DNA of 64,000 nt from Mycolicibacterium hassiacum DSM 44199 (GTDB taxonomy: Bacteria > Actinomycetota > Actinomycetes > Mycobacteriales > Mycobacteriaceae). The DNA lies in contig NZ_LR026975.1 of NCBI RefSeq assembly GCF_900603025.1, positions 2,418,001 to 2,482,000 on the forward strand. The letters run 5' to 3'. How positions within the stretch are numbered: the stretch's first letter is position 1; each line of letters starts with the position of its first letter. Under the pieces are notes generated by a model that ran no database searches, was not told the origin of the DNA, and saw only the letters and a program-made list of their open reading frames with translations. Below are positions 1 to 11,014 of the stretch, in pieces. The translations under genes and the position numbers were made by a program.

Positions 1-207
1 GGCGCGCTCGATGTTGTCGTTGGGGACCGAGGCCTTCTTGGCCTTCTGGATCGCGTCGTAGAGCGTCGGGTTGCCCGCCGGGTCACCGCCGCCCACCCGG
101 GCGGCGACCTCGATGTTCTTGATCAGCTTGGCGAACATCTTGCCCCGGCGGGCGTCGATGACCGCTTTCTTGTGCTTGGTGGTGGCCCACTTGGAATGGC
201 CGGCCAT
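1..207 (-). CDS. yebC: YebC/PmpR-family protein, 5' part (3' end outside window)
   Basis: The minus-strand reading starts at ATG 207 with [16 protein letters not shown] and continues through [21 protein letters not shown]. This is the conserved N-terminus of the YebC/PmpR (TACO1) family, which acts as a transcriptional regulator or as a translation factor that helps ribosomes through polyproline. Only 69 codons lie in the window and the gene runs off position 1. In M. tuberculosis the equivalent, Rv2603c, lies next to pdxT. Here an acyl-CoA dehydrogenase is inserted between the two. Family assignment is firm; the exact function in mycobacteria is not settled. Confidence 0.95.
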   Translation of the reverse strand, partial: MAGHSKWATTKHKKAVIDARRGKMFAKLIKNIEVAARVGGGDPAGNPTLYDAIQKAKKASVPNDNIERA

Positions 208-374
208 GGCTGTCTACCCACTTCCCCGGTCGTACTGAAAGTCTGTGCCGCCCGACGAGTCTACGTGCATGACCGTCGCCCGCCGAACCGCGGCGGTCGA
301 CGTCAGCGCGGCGTTCCGCCCCGGACCCGACCCGGTGCGCCGTGTTAGGTGCGACACAGCACTTTGGGGTTGAA

Positions 375-390
375 CTTACTCCTGAGTAAG
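375..390. promoter_or_regulatory. Palindromic operator upstream of the acyl-CoA dehydrogenase
   Basis: A perfect inverted repeat, CTTACTC-CT-GAGTAAG, has 7-bp arms and a 2-bp centre. It lies 57 bp upstream of the ATG at 447 and between the divergent yebC and dehydrogenase genes. Its size and symmetry fit a TetR-family dimer site, and TetR-type control of fatty-acid catabolic genes is common in mycobacteria. No regulator gene is next to it, so the protein that binds is unknown. Confidence 0.55.
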
Positions 391-446
391 ATCGCCGGTG
401 ACCGTACCAGCAGCGCGGATCGTCACACGCGAAAGGACCGCGACTC

Positions 447-1658
447 ATGTCGTTCTCGATGGAGCTCTCACCTGACCTGGTGCACATCCGGAACTGGGTG
501 CACGACTTCGCCAAGGACGTGATCCGTCCCGCCGCCGCGGAATGGGACGAGCGCGAGGAGACGCCCTGGCCGATCATCCAGGAGGCCGCCAAGGTCGGCA
601 TCTACTCGATGGAGTACTTCGCCGAACAGGCCGCCGAGCCGTCCGGTCTGGGCATGCCGATCACCTTCGAGGAGATGTTCTGGGGTGATGCCGGCATCGC
701 GCTGTCGATCCTGGGCACCGGCCTGGCCGCGGCCGCGCTCGCCGGCGGCGGCACCCCCGAGCAGCAGGCCGAGTTCCTGCCGCAGATGTTCGGCACCGTC
801 AACGACCCGAAGGTGGCGGCGTTCTGCTCGTCGGAGCCGGGTGCCGGCTCCGACGTCGGCGCGATCCGCACCCGGGCCCGCTACGACGAGGCCACCGACG
901 AATGGGTGCTCAACGGCACCAAGACCTGGGCCACCAACGGCGGTATCGCCGAGGTGCACATCGTGATGGCGTCGGTGTACCCGGAGCTGGGCACCCGCGG
1001 ACAGGCGGCGTTCATCATCCCGCCGAACACCCCGGGCTTCCGCCAGGGCCAGAAGTTCCGCAAACACGGCATCCGGGCGTCGCACACCGCCGAGGTGGTG
1101 CTCGAGGACGTGCGGCTGCCGGGCCGGCTCATCGTCGGCGGCCGGGACAAGTTCGAGGAGCGGGTGGCCCGGGCCAGGGAGGGCAAGAGCTCCAAGGGGC
1201 AGGCCGCGATGGCCACCTTCGAGCGCACCCGCCCGACGGTCGGCGCGATGGCGGTCGGCGTGGCCCGGGCGGCCTACGAGTACGCGCTCGAATACGCCCT
1301 GCAGCGCGAGCAGTTCGGCCGCAAGATCGCCGAGTTCCAGGCCATCGCGTTCAAGCTCGCCGACATGAAGTCGCGCATCGACGCCGCGCGGCTGCTGGTG
1401 TGGCGGGCCGCCTGGATGGCGCGCAACGGCAAGTCGTTCGACAACGCCGAGGGCTCGATGGCCAAGCTGGTCGCCAGCGAGACCGCCACCTATGTCACCG
1501 ACGAGGCGATCCAGATCCTCGGCGGCAACGGCTACACCCGCGACTACCCGGTCGAGCGGATGCACCGCGACGCCAAGATCTTCACGATCTTCGAGGGCAC
1601 CAGCGAGATTCAGCGACTGGTCATCGCGCGCGCGCTCACCGGCCTACCGATCCGCTAG
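447..1658 (+). CDS. Acyl-CoA dehydrogenase
   Basis: A 403-residue flavoenzyme of the acyl-CoA dehydrogenase family, predicted to make the alpha-beta double bond in an acyl-CoA thioester and pass electrons to ETF. The FAD/substrate loop [16 protein letters not shown] lies near residue 127. [17 protein letters not shown] is the family signature, and the C-terminal [11 protein letters not shown] places a Glu where the MCAD-type catalytic base sits. Full length for the family. The ATG at 447 follows a GAAAGGA ribosome site. It is monocistronic, preceded by a palindromic operator, and its 3' end overlaps the convergent pdxT by 15 bp. Chain-length specificity cannot be read from the sequence. Confidence 0.93.
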   Translation: MSFSMELSPDLVHIRNWVHDFAKDVIRPAAAEWDEREETPWPIIQEAAKVGIYSMEYFAEQAAEPSGLGMPITFEEMFWGDAGIALSILGTGLAAAALAGGGTPEQQAEFLPQMFGTVNDPKVAAFCSSEPGAGSDVGAIRTRARYDEATDEWVLNGTKTWATNGGIAEVHIVMASVYPELGTRGQAAFIIPPNTPGFRQGQKFRKHGIRASHTAEVVLEDVRLPGRLIVGGRDKFEERVARAREGKSSKGQAAMATFERTRPTVGAMAVGVARAAYEYALEYALQREQFGRKIAEFQAIAFKLADMKSRIDAARLLVWRAAWMARNGKSFDNAEGSMAKLVASETATYVTDEAIQILGGNGYTRDYPVERMHRDAKIFTIFEGTSEIQRLVIARALTGLPIR

Positions 1659-2237
1659 CGCCGAGACGAAGAGTCGGTGGATCCGGCGGTCGCCGGTCAT
1701 CTCGGGGTGGAACGCGGTGGCGAACCGCTTGCCCTGGCGCACCGCGACGATGTGCTCACCGGCCCGGGAGAGCACCTCGACGTCCGGGCCGACCCGCTCC
1801 ACCCAGGGCGCGCGGATGAACACCGCGTGCACCGGGCCGTCGATGCCGACGAAGTCGAGATCGGCCTCGAACGAATCGACCTGACGGCCGAATGCGTTGC
1901 GCCGCACCGTCATATCGATCGCCTTCAACGGTTCGGCCGCGCGGCCCGGCTCGCCGGCGTCGAGGATCTCGCTGGCCAGCAGGATCATGCCCGCGCACGA
2001 TCCGTAGGCCGGCATCCCCTCGGCCAGCCGGGCCCGCAGCGGTTCGAGCAGTTCGAACTCGCGCAGCAGGTGGCTCATCGTGGTCGATTCGCCACCGGGG
2101 ATCACCAGCGCGTCGACGGCCTCCAGCTCACGGACCCGCCGCACGGTCGTGGTCTCGGCACCGGCTTCGCGCAGCGCCGCCAGGTGTTCACGGGTGTCGC
2201 CCTGCAGGGCGAGCACCCCGACGCGTGGTGCGGTCAT
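1644..2237 (-). CDS. pdxT: Pyridoxal 5'-phosphate synthase glutaminase subunit PdxT
   Basis: A 197-residue class I glutaminase that releases ammonia from glutamine and feeds it to PdxS for PLP synthesis. The glutaminase motif PGGESTTM lies near residue 48, the nucleophile elbow GSCAGM puts the catalytic Cys at residue 81, and a C-terminal FHPEMTGD supplies the His-Glu pair. ATG 2237 overlaps the tesB stop as ATGA, so it is the third gene of a pdxS-tesB-pdxT operon on the minus strand. Equivalent to Rv2604c by order. The stop lies inside the 3' end of the convergent acyl-CoA dehydrogenase. Confidence 0.97.
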   Translation of the reverse strand: MTAPRVGVLALQGDTREHLAALREAGAETTTVRRVRELEAVDALVIPGGESTTMSHLLREFELLEPLRARLAEGMPAYGSCAGMILLASEILDAGEPGRAAEPLKAIDMTVRRNAFGRQVDSFEADLDFVGIDGPVHAVFIRAPWVERVGPDVEVLSRAGEHIVAVRQGKRFATAFHPEMTGDRRIHRLFVSALADR

Positions 2238-3070
2238 TTGTTGTACCCGCGCTGGTAGCGGGTCAGGCCCTCCTGCATGACCGACGCCACCAGTTCGCCG
2301 TAGCGGTTGTAGATCTTGCCCTCGCACAGCGCCCGGCCGCCGCACGCCGACGGCGAACTCTGGTCGTAGAGCAGCCATTCGTCGGCGCGGAACGGACGCA
2401 TGAACCACATCGCGTGATCCAGCGAGGCGACCTGCAGGTACTGCCGCTCGTCGAGGTGGTTGACCTGTGCGGAACCCAACAGCGTGAGATCGCTCATATA
2501 GGCCAGCGCGCAGATGTGCAGCACCGGATCGTCGGGTAGCGGTTCACGGTGCCGGAGCCAGACCTGCTGCTGAGATGCCTTGCCCGGCAAGCGGTTGATC
2601 TTGTCCCGCGGCACCACGCGGACGTCCCACTCGGCGAACTGGGCGAACCCGGCGTCGTCGAAGGCACCGCCCGACCTGAAGTTCAGCGCCTCCTCGGGGC
2701 CGGGCGCGGCAGGCATCGCGTCCTGGTGCTCGATGCCGGTCTGGTCGAGCTGGAACGACGCCGACATCGAGAAGATCGTCTCGCCGTGCTGGATCGCGTT
2801 GACCCGCCGCGTCACGAACGACCCGCCGTCGCGCAGCCGTTCGACGATGTAGACCGACGGCGAACGGGCATCCCCCGGCCGCAGGAAGTAGCCGTGCAGC
2901 GAATGCACCTGGTACCGCGGGTCGACGGTGCGCACCGCCGAGACCAGTGACTGTCCGGCGACGTGGCCGCCGAATGTGCGCTGGAAATAACCCGACTCCG
3001 GGCTGAACACCTTGCCGCGGTAGATGTTGACCTCGAGTTGTTCGAGATCGAGGATCTCTTCTATCGCCAC
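2234..3070 (-). CDS. tesB: Acyl-CoA thioesterase II (TesB family)
   Basis: A 278-residue double hot-dog thioesterase predicted to hydrolyse fatty acyl-CoA. The N-terminal [16 protein letters not shown] and the later [18 protein letters not shown] and MQEGLTRY segments are typical TesB. It sits inside the PLP synthase operon, 9 bp after the pdxS stop and overlapping pdxT by 4 bp. This matches the M. tuberculosis tesB2 (Rv2605c) position. Co-transcription with vitamin B6 genes is conserved, but no biochemical link between the two is evident. Confidence 0.93.
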   Translation of the reverse strand: MAIEEILDLEQLEVNIYRGKVFSPESGYFQRTFGGHVAGQSLVSAVRTVDPRYQVHSLHGYFLRPGDARSPSVYIVERLRDGGSFVTRRVNAIQHGETIFSMSASFQLDQTGIEHQDAMPAAPGPEEALNFRSGGAFDDAGFAQFAEWDVRVVPRDKINRLPGKASQQQVWLRHREPLPDDPVLHICALAYMSDLTLLGSAQVNHLDERQYLQVASLDHAMWFMRPFRADEWLLYDQSSPSACGGRALCEGKIYNRYGELVASVMQEGLTRYQRGYNK

Positions 3071-3079
3071 GAGATGTGT

Positions 3080-3991
<912 letters not shown>

Positions 3992-4058
3992 TGGTATCTC
4001 CTCCAAATCGCTACTGATCCAGTCTAGAGGCGGCCGCAATCGTGTTAAATCCGCAGCG

Positions 4059-5075
4059 TCAGCGGATCGACTGCAGCTGCGGCTGCGTGCCCCGTGCGTC
4101 GGCCAGCGCGTTCGCTTCGTTGAGTAACTCGCCGAGCTGGAGCGGGTAGACCGTCTCCCCGTTGGCGGCCAGCTCTCGCACCATTGTTTCATCGCACCAG
4201 CGGTGGCCGTGAATGTAGCCCCGCTCCAGCCCGGTGCGCCCGGCCGTGGACGGTTCGAACCGGTCGGTGCGGTAGACGAAGTACATCTCCTCGCTGCGGA
4301 TCACCGACCCGTTGAAGTCGATCACCGCGTCCCGGCGCCACACCGGCCCGATGAGCTCGGACGGGTCGACCCGCAGCCCGGTCTCCTCGGCCAGCTCCCG
4401 CGCTGCCGCCTCGGCCAGCGTCTCGCCCGGCTGCACGGCGCCGCCGATGGTGAACCACCACCGCGGCGCCGGTTCCTCGGCGGCCGGGTCCGACCCGCAC
4501 AGCAGCAGCACCGCGCCGCTGCGATCGAGCAGCACCACCCGCGCCGACACCCGTCTGGTGACCGGTGGGCTCACCTCCGCGCGTTCGGCTATCTCGAAAT
4601 ACGTTGGCAACGGGGCGGTTCCACCGAGACGCAGCCACCGCACCAGCCGCCGTTCACGCAGCGCCAAGGTGTCGCGCACCGCGTCGTTGTGGAACCGGCG
4701 GGCCAGCAGCACCCGCGCCTCGGCGTCGGCCAGCTCGGCGACCAGCGGCGCGGGCAGCGACGCCGGATCGACCATCGCCAACGCGGCGGACAGCTCGTTC
4801 TCGGCGGCCTCCCGCTGGGACCGCGGGGCCCGCTCGGCGGCATCGGCCAGGGCCGCCAGCCGCCGGCCGGCCGGGCCGCCGCCGTAGGCGTGCGCGGCCA
4901 CCGCGCGGGCGACCACTGCCCGGCGGGCCAGCGCGGCGTCGAGCGCCTGCCAGGACAGGTCGTAGCGCACGTGCAGACGGTCCAGCCGGTTGGCGGTCTG
5001 ATAGGCCCACAGACCCAGGCCCAGGATCACCACCAGCAGCACGACCAGGACGGTCACCGCGATCGGGGTGATCAC
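4059..5075 (-). CDS. Membrane-anchored Nudix hydrolase
   Basis: A 338-residue protein with an N-terminal membrane helix (residues about 3-25, [20 protein letters not shown]), an alpha-helical middle (about 30-170) and a C-terminal Nudix domain. The Nudix box is complete: [14 protein letters not shown] followed by RELAEETGL. This predicts hydrolysis of a nucleoside diphosphate derivative at the inner membrane face. GTG 5075 overlaps the pimA stop as GTGA, making it the last gene of the thrS-HIT-pgsA1-patA-pimA operon, in the place of Rv2609c. The substrate is unknown; the context suggests a link to phosphatidylinositol mannoside synthesis. Confidence 0.88.
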   Translation of the reverse strand: MITPIAVTVLVVLLVVILGLGLWAYQTANRLDRLHVRYDLSWQALDAALARRAVVARAVAAHAYGGGPAGRRLAALADAAERAPRSQREAAENELSAALAMVDPASLPAPLVAELADAEARVLLARRFHNDAVRDTLALRERRLVRWLRLGGTAPLPTYFEIAERAEVSPPVTRRVSARVVLLDRSGAVLLLCGSDPAAEEPAPRWWFTIGGAVQPGETLAEAAARELAEETGLRVDPSELIGPVWRRDAVIDFNGSVIRSEEMYFVYRTDRFEPSTAGRTGLERGYIHGHRWCDETMVRELAANGETVYPLQLGELLNEANALADARGTQPQLQSIR

Positions 5076-6268
5076 CGCCGGCCTCCCCCGCCGCTCGCGC
5101 CGCGGGTGCGGGTCCGGGCGGCGCCGGTCTCGCCGCGGGGCGACATCCCGGCCACGGTCACCTTGGTGCCGGTCGCGGTCACGGTCTCGTACACCCGCAG
5201 GATCTGCTTCTTGACCACCGACCAGTCGTAGCGCCGCACCGCCTCCGCGGCCACCTCGACGTAGCGGCGGCGCAACTCGTCGTTCTCCAGCACCTCGATC
5301 AGCCCGGCGGCCAACGCGTCGGGATCGTCGACAGGCACCAGCCGGCCGGCCCGGCCGTCCTCGAGCACCCGGCGGAAGGCGTCCAGATCGCTGGCGACCA
5401 CCGGGGTGCCGGCGGCCATCGCCTCGACCAGCACGATGCCGAAACTCTCCCCGCCGGTGTGCGGGGCGCAGTACACGTCGGCGCTGCGCATTGCCGAGGC
5501 CTTCTGCGCGTCGTCGACCTGACCGAGGAACCGCAGGTGGCGGGCCAGCCGCCCGGCCTGCTCCCGCAGCTCGTCCTCGTCGCCGCGCCCCACCACGAGC
5601 ACCTCGATGTCGGGGAACCGCTCGACGAGCTTCGGCAGCGCCCGCAGCAGCACCGCCATGCCCTTGCGGGGCTCGTCGAAGCGGCCGAGGAACAGCACCG
5701 TCTTCCCCGGGCGGGGGTAGCCGTCGAGCAGCGGCGCATTGGCGAACGACGCGACGTCCACACCGTTGGGAATGGTCACCGCATCGCTGCCCAGCGCCTC
5801 CATCTGCCAGCGCCGCGCCAGATCCGACACCGCGATGCGACCCACGATCTTCTCGTGCATCGGGCGCAGGATCGGCTCGAACACGGTGAGCGTCAACGAC
5901 TTCGACGTCGAGGTGTGAAAGGTCGCGACGATCGGCCCCTCGGCGATGTTCAGCGCCAGCATCGACAGGCTCGGCGCGTTGGGTTCGTGCAGGTGCAGCA
6001 CGTCGAAGTCGCCCTCGGCCAGCCACCGCTTCACCAGCCGGTGGGTGGCCGGTCCGAACCGCAGCCGTGCCACCGAACCGTTGTAGGGAATCGGCACGGC
6101 CCGCCCACCCGACACCACGTACTCCGGCAGCTTCACATGCGGTGAGGCCGGGGCCAGCACGCTGACGACATGGCCATCGTTGTGCAGCACCTCGGCCAGC
6201 TGCAGCACATGGGCCTGCACACCGCCCGGGACGTCGAACGAGTACGGGCAGACCATGCCGATACGCAT
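5072..6268 (-). CDS. pimA: Phosphatidyl-myo-inositol mannosyltransferase PimA
   Basis: A 398-residue GT4-family, GT-B fold enzyme that transfers the first mannose from GDP-Man to phosphatidylinositol, starting phosphatidylinositol mannoside synthesis on the cytoplasmic membrane face. MRIGMVCPYSFDVPGGVQAH is the classic PimA N-terminus. GRFDEPRKGMAVLLRALP and the donor-site GGESFGIVLVEAMAAGTPVV (EX7E) are present. ATG 6268 shares a base with the patA stop. The C-terminal tail beyond about residue 375 is low complexity and rich in Arg and Gly. Confidence 0.97.
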   Translation of the reverse strand: MRIGMVCPYSFDVPGGVQAHVLQLAEVLHNDGHVVSVLAPASPHVKLPEYVVSGGRAVPIPYNGSVARLRFGPATHRLVKRWLAEGDFDVLHLHEPNAPSLSMLALNIAEGPIVATFHTSTSKSLTLTVFEPILRPMHEKIVGRIAVSDLARRWQMEALGSDAVTIPNGVDVASFANAPLLDGYPRPGKTVLFLGRFDEPRKGMAVLLRALPKLVERFPDIEVLVVGRGDEDELREQAGRLARHLRFLGQVDDAQKASAMRSADVYCAPHTGGESFGIVLVEAMAAGTPVVASDLDAFRRVLEDGRAGRLVPVDDPDALAAGLIEVLENDELRRRYVEVAAEAVRRYDWSVVKKQILRVYETVTATGTKVTVAGMSPRGETGAARTRTRGASGGGGRR

Positions 6269-7200
6269 CAGGTCGCTCCCAGCCGCGCGCGCCGCTCGTC
6301 GGACAGATCGGCCAGCCACTGCGGTTGCAGCATGTGCCAGTCCGCCGGGTACCTGGCGATGTTGGCCGCGAACCGGTCCGCCAGCGCCTGGGTGATGGCC
6401 GTGATGTCGGCCGAGGAGGTGTCGATCGGCTCGAACACCTGCATGCCCCAGTCGTTCGGCTCGAACCAGCAGTGCGCCGGCAGCAGTGCGGCGCCGGTGT
6501 CGATGGCCAGCTTCGCCGGGCCGGCCGGCATCCGGGTGGGCTCACCGAAGAAGTCGACCTGCACCCCGTTGCGGCTCAGGTCGCGTTCGGCGAGCAGACA
6601 CACCACCCCGTTGGCGCGCAACCGCTCCGACAGGATCGCATACGGCGGGCGCTCGCCGCCGGTCAGCGGAATGACCTCGAAGCCGAGGCTTTCCCGGTAC
6701 GCGACGAACCGCCGGAACAACGACTCGGGTTTGAGCCGTTCGGCGACGGTGGTGAACGGGCCGTGGTTCTGCACCAGCCACACCCCGGCCATGTCCCAGT
6801 TGCCGCTGTGCGGCAGCGCCAGCACCACCCCGCGGCCGGCGGCCAGCGCCGCCTCGACGTAGTGGTAGTCGCGCACCCTCAGTTCACGGCCGAGCCTGGC
6901 GTGGTCCATCGCCGGCAGCCGGAACGCCTCACACCAGTAGCGGGCGTAGGACGCCAGCGAATCCCGGATCAACCGGTCGGGCACCTGCTCCGGCGGCACC
7001 CCGAGCACCCGGGCCAGGTTGCGGCGCAGCTGCGGCGGGCCGCCGCCCCGCGCCGCGAAGCGGCCGCCGGCCCGAAACAAGTTGCGCGCCAACGCCTCCG
7101 GCATGGCACGCACCAGCTGCCAGCCCGCGGCGTATCCCCAGTCCGTGAACCTGGCGCCCAGCGACACGTTCGACGTCGGTTCCGGTGGGGCCGCGGTCAT
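6268..7200 (-). CDS. patA: Phosphatidylinositol mannoside acyltransferase PatA
   Basis: A 310-residue LpxL/HtrB-like acyltransferase that acylates the mannose of PIM1/PIM2 from acyl-CoA. The catalytic HX4D-type motif is visible in LPHSGNWDMAGVW, and LLAERDLSRNGVQVDFFG is the family's second conserved block. ATG 7200 overlaps the pgsA stop as ATGA and the stop touches pimA, so the order phosphatidylinositol synthase, acyltransferase, mannosyltransferase is translationally coupled. Equivalent to Rv2611c. Confidence 0.96.
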   Translation of the reverse strand: MTAAPPEPTSNVSLGARFTDWGYAAGWQLVRAMPEALARNLFRAGGRFAARGGGPPQLRRNLARVLGVPPEQVPDRLIRDSLASYARYWCEAFRLPAMDHARLGRELRVRDYHYVEAALAAGRGVVLALPHSGNWDMAGVWLVQNHGPFTTVAERLKPESLFRRFVAYRESLGFEVIPLTGGERPPYAILSERLRANGVVCLLAERDLSRNGVQVDFFGEPTRMPAGPAKLAIDTGAALLPAHCWFEPNDWGMQVFEPIDTSSADITAITQALADRFAANIARYPADWHMLQPQWLADLSDERRARLGAT

Positions 7201-7880
7201 GACTCGCTCGTCCCCGGGCTCTGGCCACCCGTGCCGGTGGCACCGTCCTTGGTCAGCGGCCCCATCGCCCCGGGCGAGATCCGCACGGTGTGCACGCGCT
7301 GGCCCAGGGTGATCAGACTGGTGACCGCCAGCAGCCACAGCGCGACCGACAGCAACCAGGGCATCGGGAAGAACGGCAGGTCGGACAGGAACGCCCCGAG
7401 CAGCACAATGACCAGCCGCTCCTGCCGCTCGATCAGCCCGCCGTCGGCCGACAGCCCACTGGCCTCGGCGCGGGCCTTGATGTAGGAGATCACCTGCGAG
7501 GTCACCAGGCAGATCAGCCCGGCCACGGTCAGGCTGGTGTCGCGCACGCCGAACGCGGCCCACCAGATCAGCCCGCAGAACACCGCACCGTCGCTGATGC
7601 GGTCGCAGGTGGCGTCGAGCACCGCGCCGAACCGGGTGCCGCCGCCCTGCTCACGGGCCATCGCCCCGTCGAGCATGTCGGCCACCGCGAAGAACGCCAC
7701 CACCAGCGCGCCCCAGAACAGCTGGCCGATCGGGAACAGCGTCAGCGCGCCGATCACCGCGCCGGCCGAGCCCATGATCGTGATGCGGTCCGGGGTCAGC
7801 CCGGCGCGCAGCGCCGCCCGGGCCACCGGAGCCGAGATCTTCGCGTAGGCAGCGCGCGTCATCAGGTAGATGCTGCTCAC
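7197..7880 (-). CDS. pgsA1: Phosphatidylinositol phosphate synthase (CDP-alcohol phosphatidyltransferase)
   Basis: A 227-residue multi-pass membrane enzyme that joins CDP-diacylglycerol and inositol phosphate. The full CDP-OH-P signature is present: DMLDGAMAREQGGG then RFGAVLDATCDR. The GTG at 7880 (protein [15 protein letters not shown]) overlaps the HIT gene stop as GTGA and aligns with the known start of M. tuberculosis PgsA1; the longer in-frame start at 7895 would lie inside the HIT gene. It provides the lipid substrate for pimA and patA downstream. Confidence 0.95.
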   Translation of the reverse strand: MSSIYLMTRAAYAKISAPVARAALRAGLTPDRITIMGSAGAVIGALTLFPIGQLFWGALVVAFFAVADMLDGAMAREQGGGTRFGAVLDATCDRISDGAVFCGLIWWAAFGVRDTSLTVAGLICLVTSQVISYIKARAEASGLSADGGLIERQERLVIVLLGAFLSDLPFFPMPWLLSVALWLLAVTSLITLGQRVHTVRISPGAMGPLTKDGATGTGGQSPGTSES

Positions 7881-8476
7881 GACTGCCTCGCCCACTCGTT
7901 GGCCAACAACTCGCGGGTTTCCCGCAGCAACTGCGGGACGACCTTGGACCTACCGATGATCGTGATGAAGTTCGCGTCCCCGCTCCACCGCGGCACCACG
8001 TGCAGGTGCAGGTGCTCCGACAGCGACCCGCCGGCCGAGCTGCCGAGGTTCAGCCCGACGTTGAACCCGTGCGGACGCGACACCGCCTTGATCACCCGGA
8101 TCAGTTTCTGGGTGTAGGCCATCAGCTCCGCGCACTCCTCGGGGGTGAGGTCCTCGAGCTCGGCCACCTGCCGGTACGGAACCACCATCGAGTGCCCCGG
8201 GTTGTAGGGGTAGAGGTTGAGCACGATGTAGACGAGCTCACCGCGGGCCACCACCAGGCCCTCTTCGTCCGACATCTGCGGGATGTCGGTGAACGGCTTG
8301 TCGGAGCGCGCCGATCCGGACCCGTCGCGCTTCATCGGCGCGCCGGCGATGTAGCTCATCCGGTGCGGCGTCCACAGCCGCTGCAGATGGTCGGGCTCGC
8401 CCGCGCCGCGGTCGATGATCACCTTCTCCTCGTTCCCGGCGGCGGTCTCGTCGTGAAGGCGTTCGTCCGGACTCAC
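7877..8476 (-). CDS. HIT-family AP4A phosphorylase
   Basis: A 199-residue histidine-triad protein with the active-site motif [11 protein letters not shown] and the nucleotide-binding [12 protein letters not shown]. The M. tuberculosis counterpart at this locus, Rv2613c, is a diadenosine tetraphosphate phosphorylase. Coupling by a 4-bp overlap to thrS makes sense because aminoacyl-tRNA synthetases make Ap4A as a side product. GTG 8476 overlaps the thrS stop. Function is assigned by family and synteny. Confidence 0.92.
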   Translation of the reverse strand: MSPDERLHDETAAGNEEKVIIDRGAGEPDHLQRLWTPHRMSYIAGAPMKRDGSGSARSDKPFTDIPQMSDEEGLVVARGELVYIVLNLYPYNPGHSMVVPYRQVAELEDLTPEECAELMAYTQKLIRVIKAVSRPHGFNVGLNLGSSAGGSLSEHLHLHVVPRWSGDANFITIIGRSKVVPQLLRETRELLANEWARQS

Positions 8477-10527
8477 GGCTGTGCGCCCACCTTGATGAGT
8501 TCGGCCGTCGGGAAAGCGTTCTCGCGGCCGGCGACCCAGTCGACGATCGCCTGCACGGCCTCGTCACGCGGGACGCCGTTGATCTGGCTGCGGTCGCCGA
8601 ACCGGAAGCTGACCGCGTTCGCGGCCACGTCGCGGTCACCGGCCAGCAGCATGAACGGCACCTTCATGTTGGTGTGGTTGACGATCTTCTTGGCCATCCG
8701 GTCGTCGCTGGTGTCCACCTCGGCCCGGATGCCGTGCGAACGCAGCTGCGCGGCGACGTCCTGCAGGTACGGGATGTGGTCGTCGGCGACCGGGATACCG
8801 ACCACCTGCACCGGCGCCAGCCAGGCCGGGAACGCGCCCGCGTAGTGCTCGGTGAGCACCCCGAAGAACCGTTCGATGGAGCCGAACAGCGCGCGGTGGA
8901 TGAGCACCGGGCGCTTGCGGGTGCCGTCGGCGGCGGTGTACTCCAACTCGAACCGCTCGGGCATGTTGAAGTCGAGCTGGATCGTCGACATCTGCCAATG
9001 CCGGCCCAGCGCGTCCTTGACCTGCACCGAGATCTTGGGGCCGTAGAACGCCGCGCCGCCGGGGTCGGGCACCAGGTGCAGCCCGGAGGCCTCACCGACC
9101 TCGCGCAGCACCTCGGTGGCCTCCTCCCAGATCTCGTCGGAGCCGACGTACTTGTCCGGGTCCTTGGTGGACAGCTCCAGGTAGTAGTCGTCCAGGCCGT
9201 AATCGGCGAGCAGGTCGAGCACGAAGCGCAGGATCGAGGCCAGCTCGTCGCGCATCTGCTCGCGGGTGCAGTAGATGTGCGCGTCGTCCTGGGTCATGCC
9301 GCGCACCCGGGTCAGGCCGTGCACCACACCGGATTTCTCGTAGCGGTACACCGAGCCGAACTCGAACAGCCGCAACGGCAGATCGCGGTACGACCGCCCC
9401 CGCGACCGGTAGATGAGGTGGTGCATGGGGCAGTTCATCGGCTTGAGGTAGTAGTTCTGCCCCGGCTTGCGCACCGAGCCGTCCTCGTTGTACTCGGCGT
9501 CGATGTGCATGGGCGGGAACATGCCGTCGGCGTACCACTCCAGGTGCCCGGAGGTGATGTAGAGCTGTTCGCGGGTGATGTGCGGGGTGTTGACGAACTC
9601 GTAGCCCGCCTCGATGTGCTTGCGCCGCGAGTAGTCCTCCAACTCCCGCCGCACGATCCCGCCGCGGGGGTGGAAAACCGGTAGGCCCGAACCGAGTTCG
9701 TCGGGGAAGCTGAACAGGTCCAGCTCCACGCCGAGCTTGCGGTGGTCGCGCTTCTGCGCCTCCTCCAGCAGTTCCAGATAGCGGTCCAGCGCCTCCTGCG
9801 ACTCCCACGCGGTGCCGTAGATGCGCTGCAGGCTGGCGTTGTTCTGGTCACCGCGCCAGTACGCCGCCGAGCTGCGGGTCAGCTTGAACGCCGGGATGTA
9901 CTTGGTGGTCGGGATGTGCGGGCCGCGGCACAGATCGCCCCACACCCGCTCCTTGGTGCGCGGGTTCAGGTTGTCGTAGGCGGTCAGCTCGTCGCCGCCG
10001 ACCTCCATCACCTCGGGGTCGCCGGACTTGTCGTCGACGAGCTCGAGCTTGTACGGCTCGTTGGCCAGCTCCGCCTTGGCCTGCTCCTTGGACTCGTAGA
10101 CGCGCCGGTGAAACAGCTGGCCTTCCTTGATGATCTGGCGCATGCGCTTCTCCAGCGCCTCCAGATCCTCCGGGGTGAAGGCCCGGTCGACGTCGAAGTC
10201 GTAGTAGAAGCCGTCGGTGATCGGCGGGCCGATGCCGAGCTTGGCCTCCGGGAACATGTCCTGCACGGCCTGCGCGAGCACGTGCGCGCAGGAGTGCCGG
10301 ATGACGCTGCGACCCTCCTCGGTGTTGGCGGGCACCGGGATCACCTCGACGTCGGTGTCGGGCACCCAGGACAGATCACGCAGCCGACCGTCGGGATCCT
10401 TGACCACCACGATGGCCGCCGGGTCGCCGCGACCCGGCAGTCCGGCCTGCCGGACCGCCTCCCCCGCAGTGGTCCCGGCAGCGACCCGGATCGGGGCTGC
10501 TGGGGCGGATTGGGCGGCGGCACTCAT
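8473..10527 (-). CDS. thrS: Threonyl-tRNA synthetase
   Basis: A 684-residue class II synthetase that attaches Thr to tRNA-Thr. An N-terminal TGS domain (about 1-75) is followed by the editing domain with [12 protein letters not shown] and by the catalytic core, where zinc ligands lie in the [12 protein letters not shown] region. Class II motif 2 is [16 protein letters not shown] and motif 3 is [15 protein letters not shown]. Full length. It heads the operon leading to phosphatidylinositol mannoside synthesis. The 70-bp upstream gap is too short for a T-box. Confidence 0.97.
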   Translation of the reverse strand: MSAAAQSAPAAPIRVAAGTTAGEAVRQAGLPGRGDPAAIVVVKDPDGRLRDLSWVPDTDVEVIPVPANTEEGRSVIRHSCAHVLAQAVQDMFPEAKLGIGPPITDGFYYDFDVDRAFTPEDLEALEKRMRQIIKEGQLFHRRVYESKEQAKAELANEPYKLELVDDKSGDPEVMEVGGDELTAYDNLNPRTKERVWGDLCRGPHIPTTKYIPAFKLTRSSAAYWRGDQNNASLQRIYGTAWESQEALDRYLELLEEAQKRDHRKLGVELDLFSFPDELGSGLPVFHPRGGIVRRELEDYSRRKHIEAGYEFVNTPHITREQLYITSGHLEWYADGMFPPMHIDAEYNEDGSVRKPGQNYYLKPMNCPMHHLIYRSRGRSYRDLPLRLFEFGSVYRYEKSGVVHGLTRVRGMTQDDAHIYCTREQMRDELASILRFVLDLLADYGLDDYYLELSTKDPDKYVGSDEIWEEATEVLREVGEASGLHLVPDPGGAAFYGPKISVQVKDALGRHWQMSTIQLDFNMPERFELEYTAADGTRKRPVLIHRALFGSIERFFGVLTEHYAGAFPAWLAPVQVVGIPVADDHIPYLQDVAAQLRSHGIRAEVDTSDDRMAKKIVNHTNMKVPFMLLAGDRDVAANAVSFRFGDRSQINGVPRDEAVQAIVDWVAGRENAFPTAELIKVGAQP

Positions 10528-10600
10528 TGATGACTCTCCCGTCTGTCAACGCTGGTGAAGCTCTTTCTGGGGACGCGACCCATGCTATCGGGGCGGGTGG

Positions 10601-11014
10601 TCAGGACCCCAAGCCAATGGGACTCTTCAGCCAGCCCCAGTCGACGCCGAACAGGCCGGCGATCCAGCCGATCGCGCCGAGCACCCACAGGGTCAGCACC
10701 ACGACGGCTCCGGTGCAGGCCGCACCGATCGCCTGGATCGCGATGTGCTGGCGCGCGAACCACGCCATCGCCAGGTCGTAGCGCACCCGCGCCCACTGCA
10801 GCACCCGCTTGGCCACGTCGAACTCGGTGGCCAGGATCGCCAGTCCGGCGAACACGATCGCCCAACCCGGCCCCGGATACGGGATGGCGATGATCCCGAC
10901 GAGCAGCACTACCCCACCGATTACGCCGACCGCGGCCCGGTAGACGGCGTTCGCGACCGGTCGCCGGCGCAGCGTGTTCCGCCAGCGGCGCAGCCTGCCG
11001 GCGTCGTCGGTCAC
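10601..11014 (-). CDS. TIGR02611/PGPGW-family small membrane protein
   Basis: A 137-residue protein with three or four hydrophobic helices. The middle helix ends in IPYPGPGWAIVFAGLAILATEF, the defining PGPGW motif of this actinobacterial family. The start GTG 11014 overlaps the upstream thioesterase stop as GTGA. No enzymatic role is known, and nothing in the sequence beyond membrane location suggests one. Confidence 0.85.
   Translation of the reverse strand: MTDDAGRLRRWRNTLRRRPVANAVYRAAVGVIGGVVLLVGIIAIPYPGPGWAIVFAGLAILATEFDVAKRVLQWARVRYDLAMAWFARQHIAIQAIGAACTGAVVVLTLWVLGAIGWIAGLFGVDWGWLKSPIGLGS

Noticed and set aside
10528..10600. T-box or other leader in front of thrS
   Set aside because: The gap is about 70 bp with no specifier loop or T-box motif.
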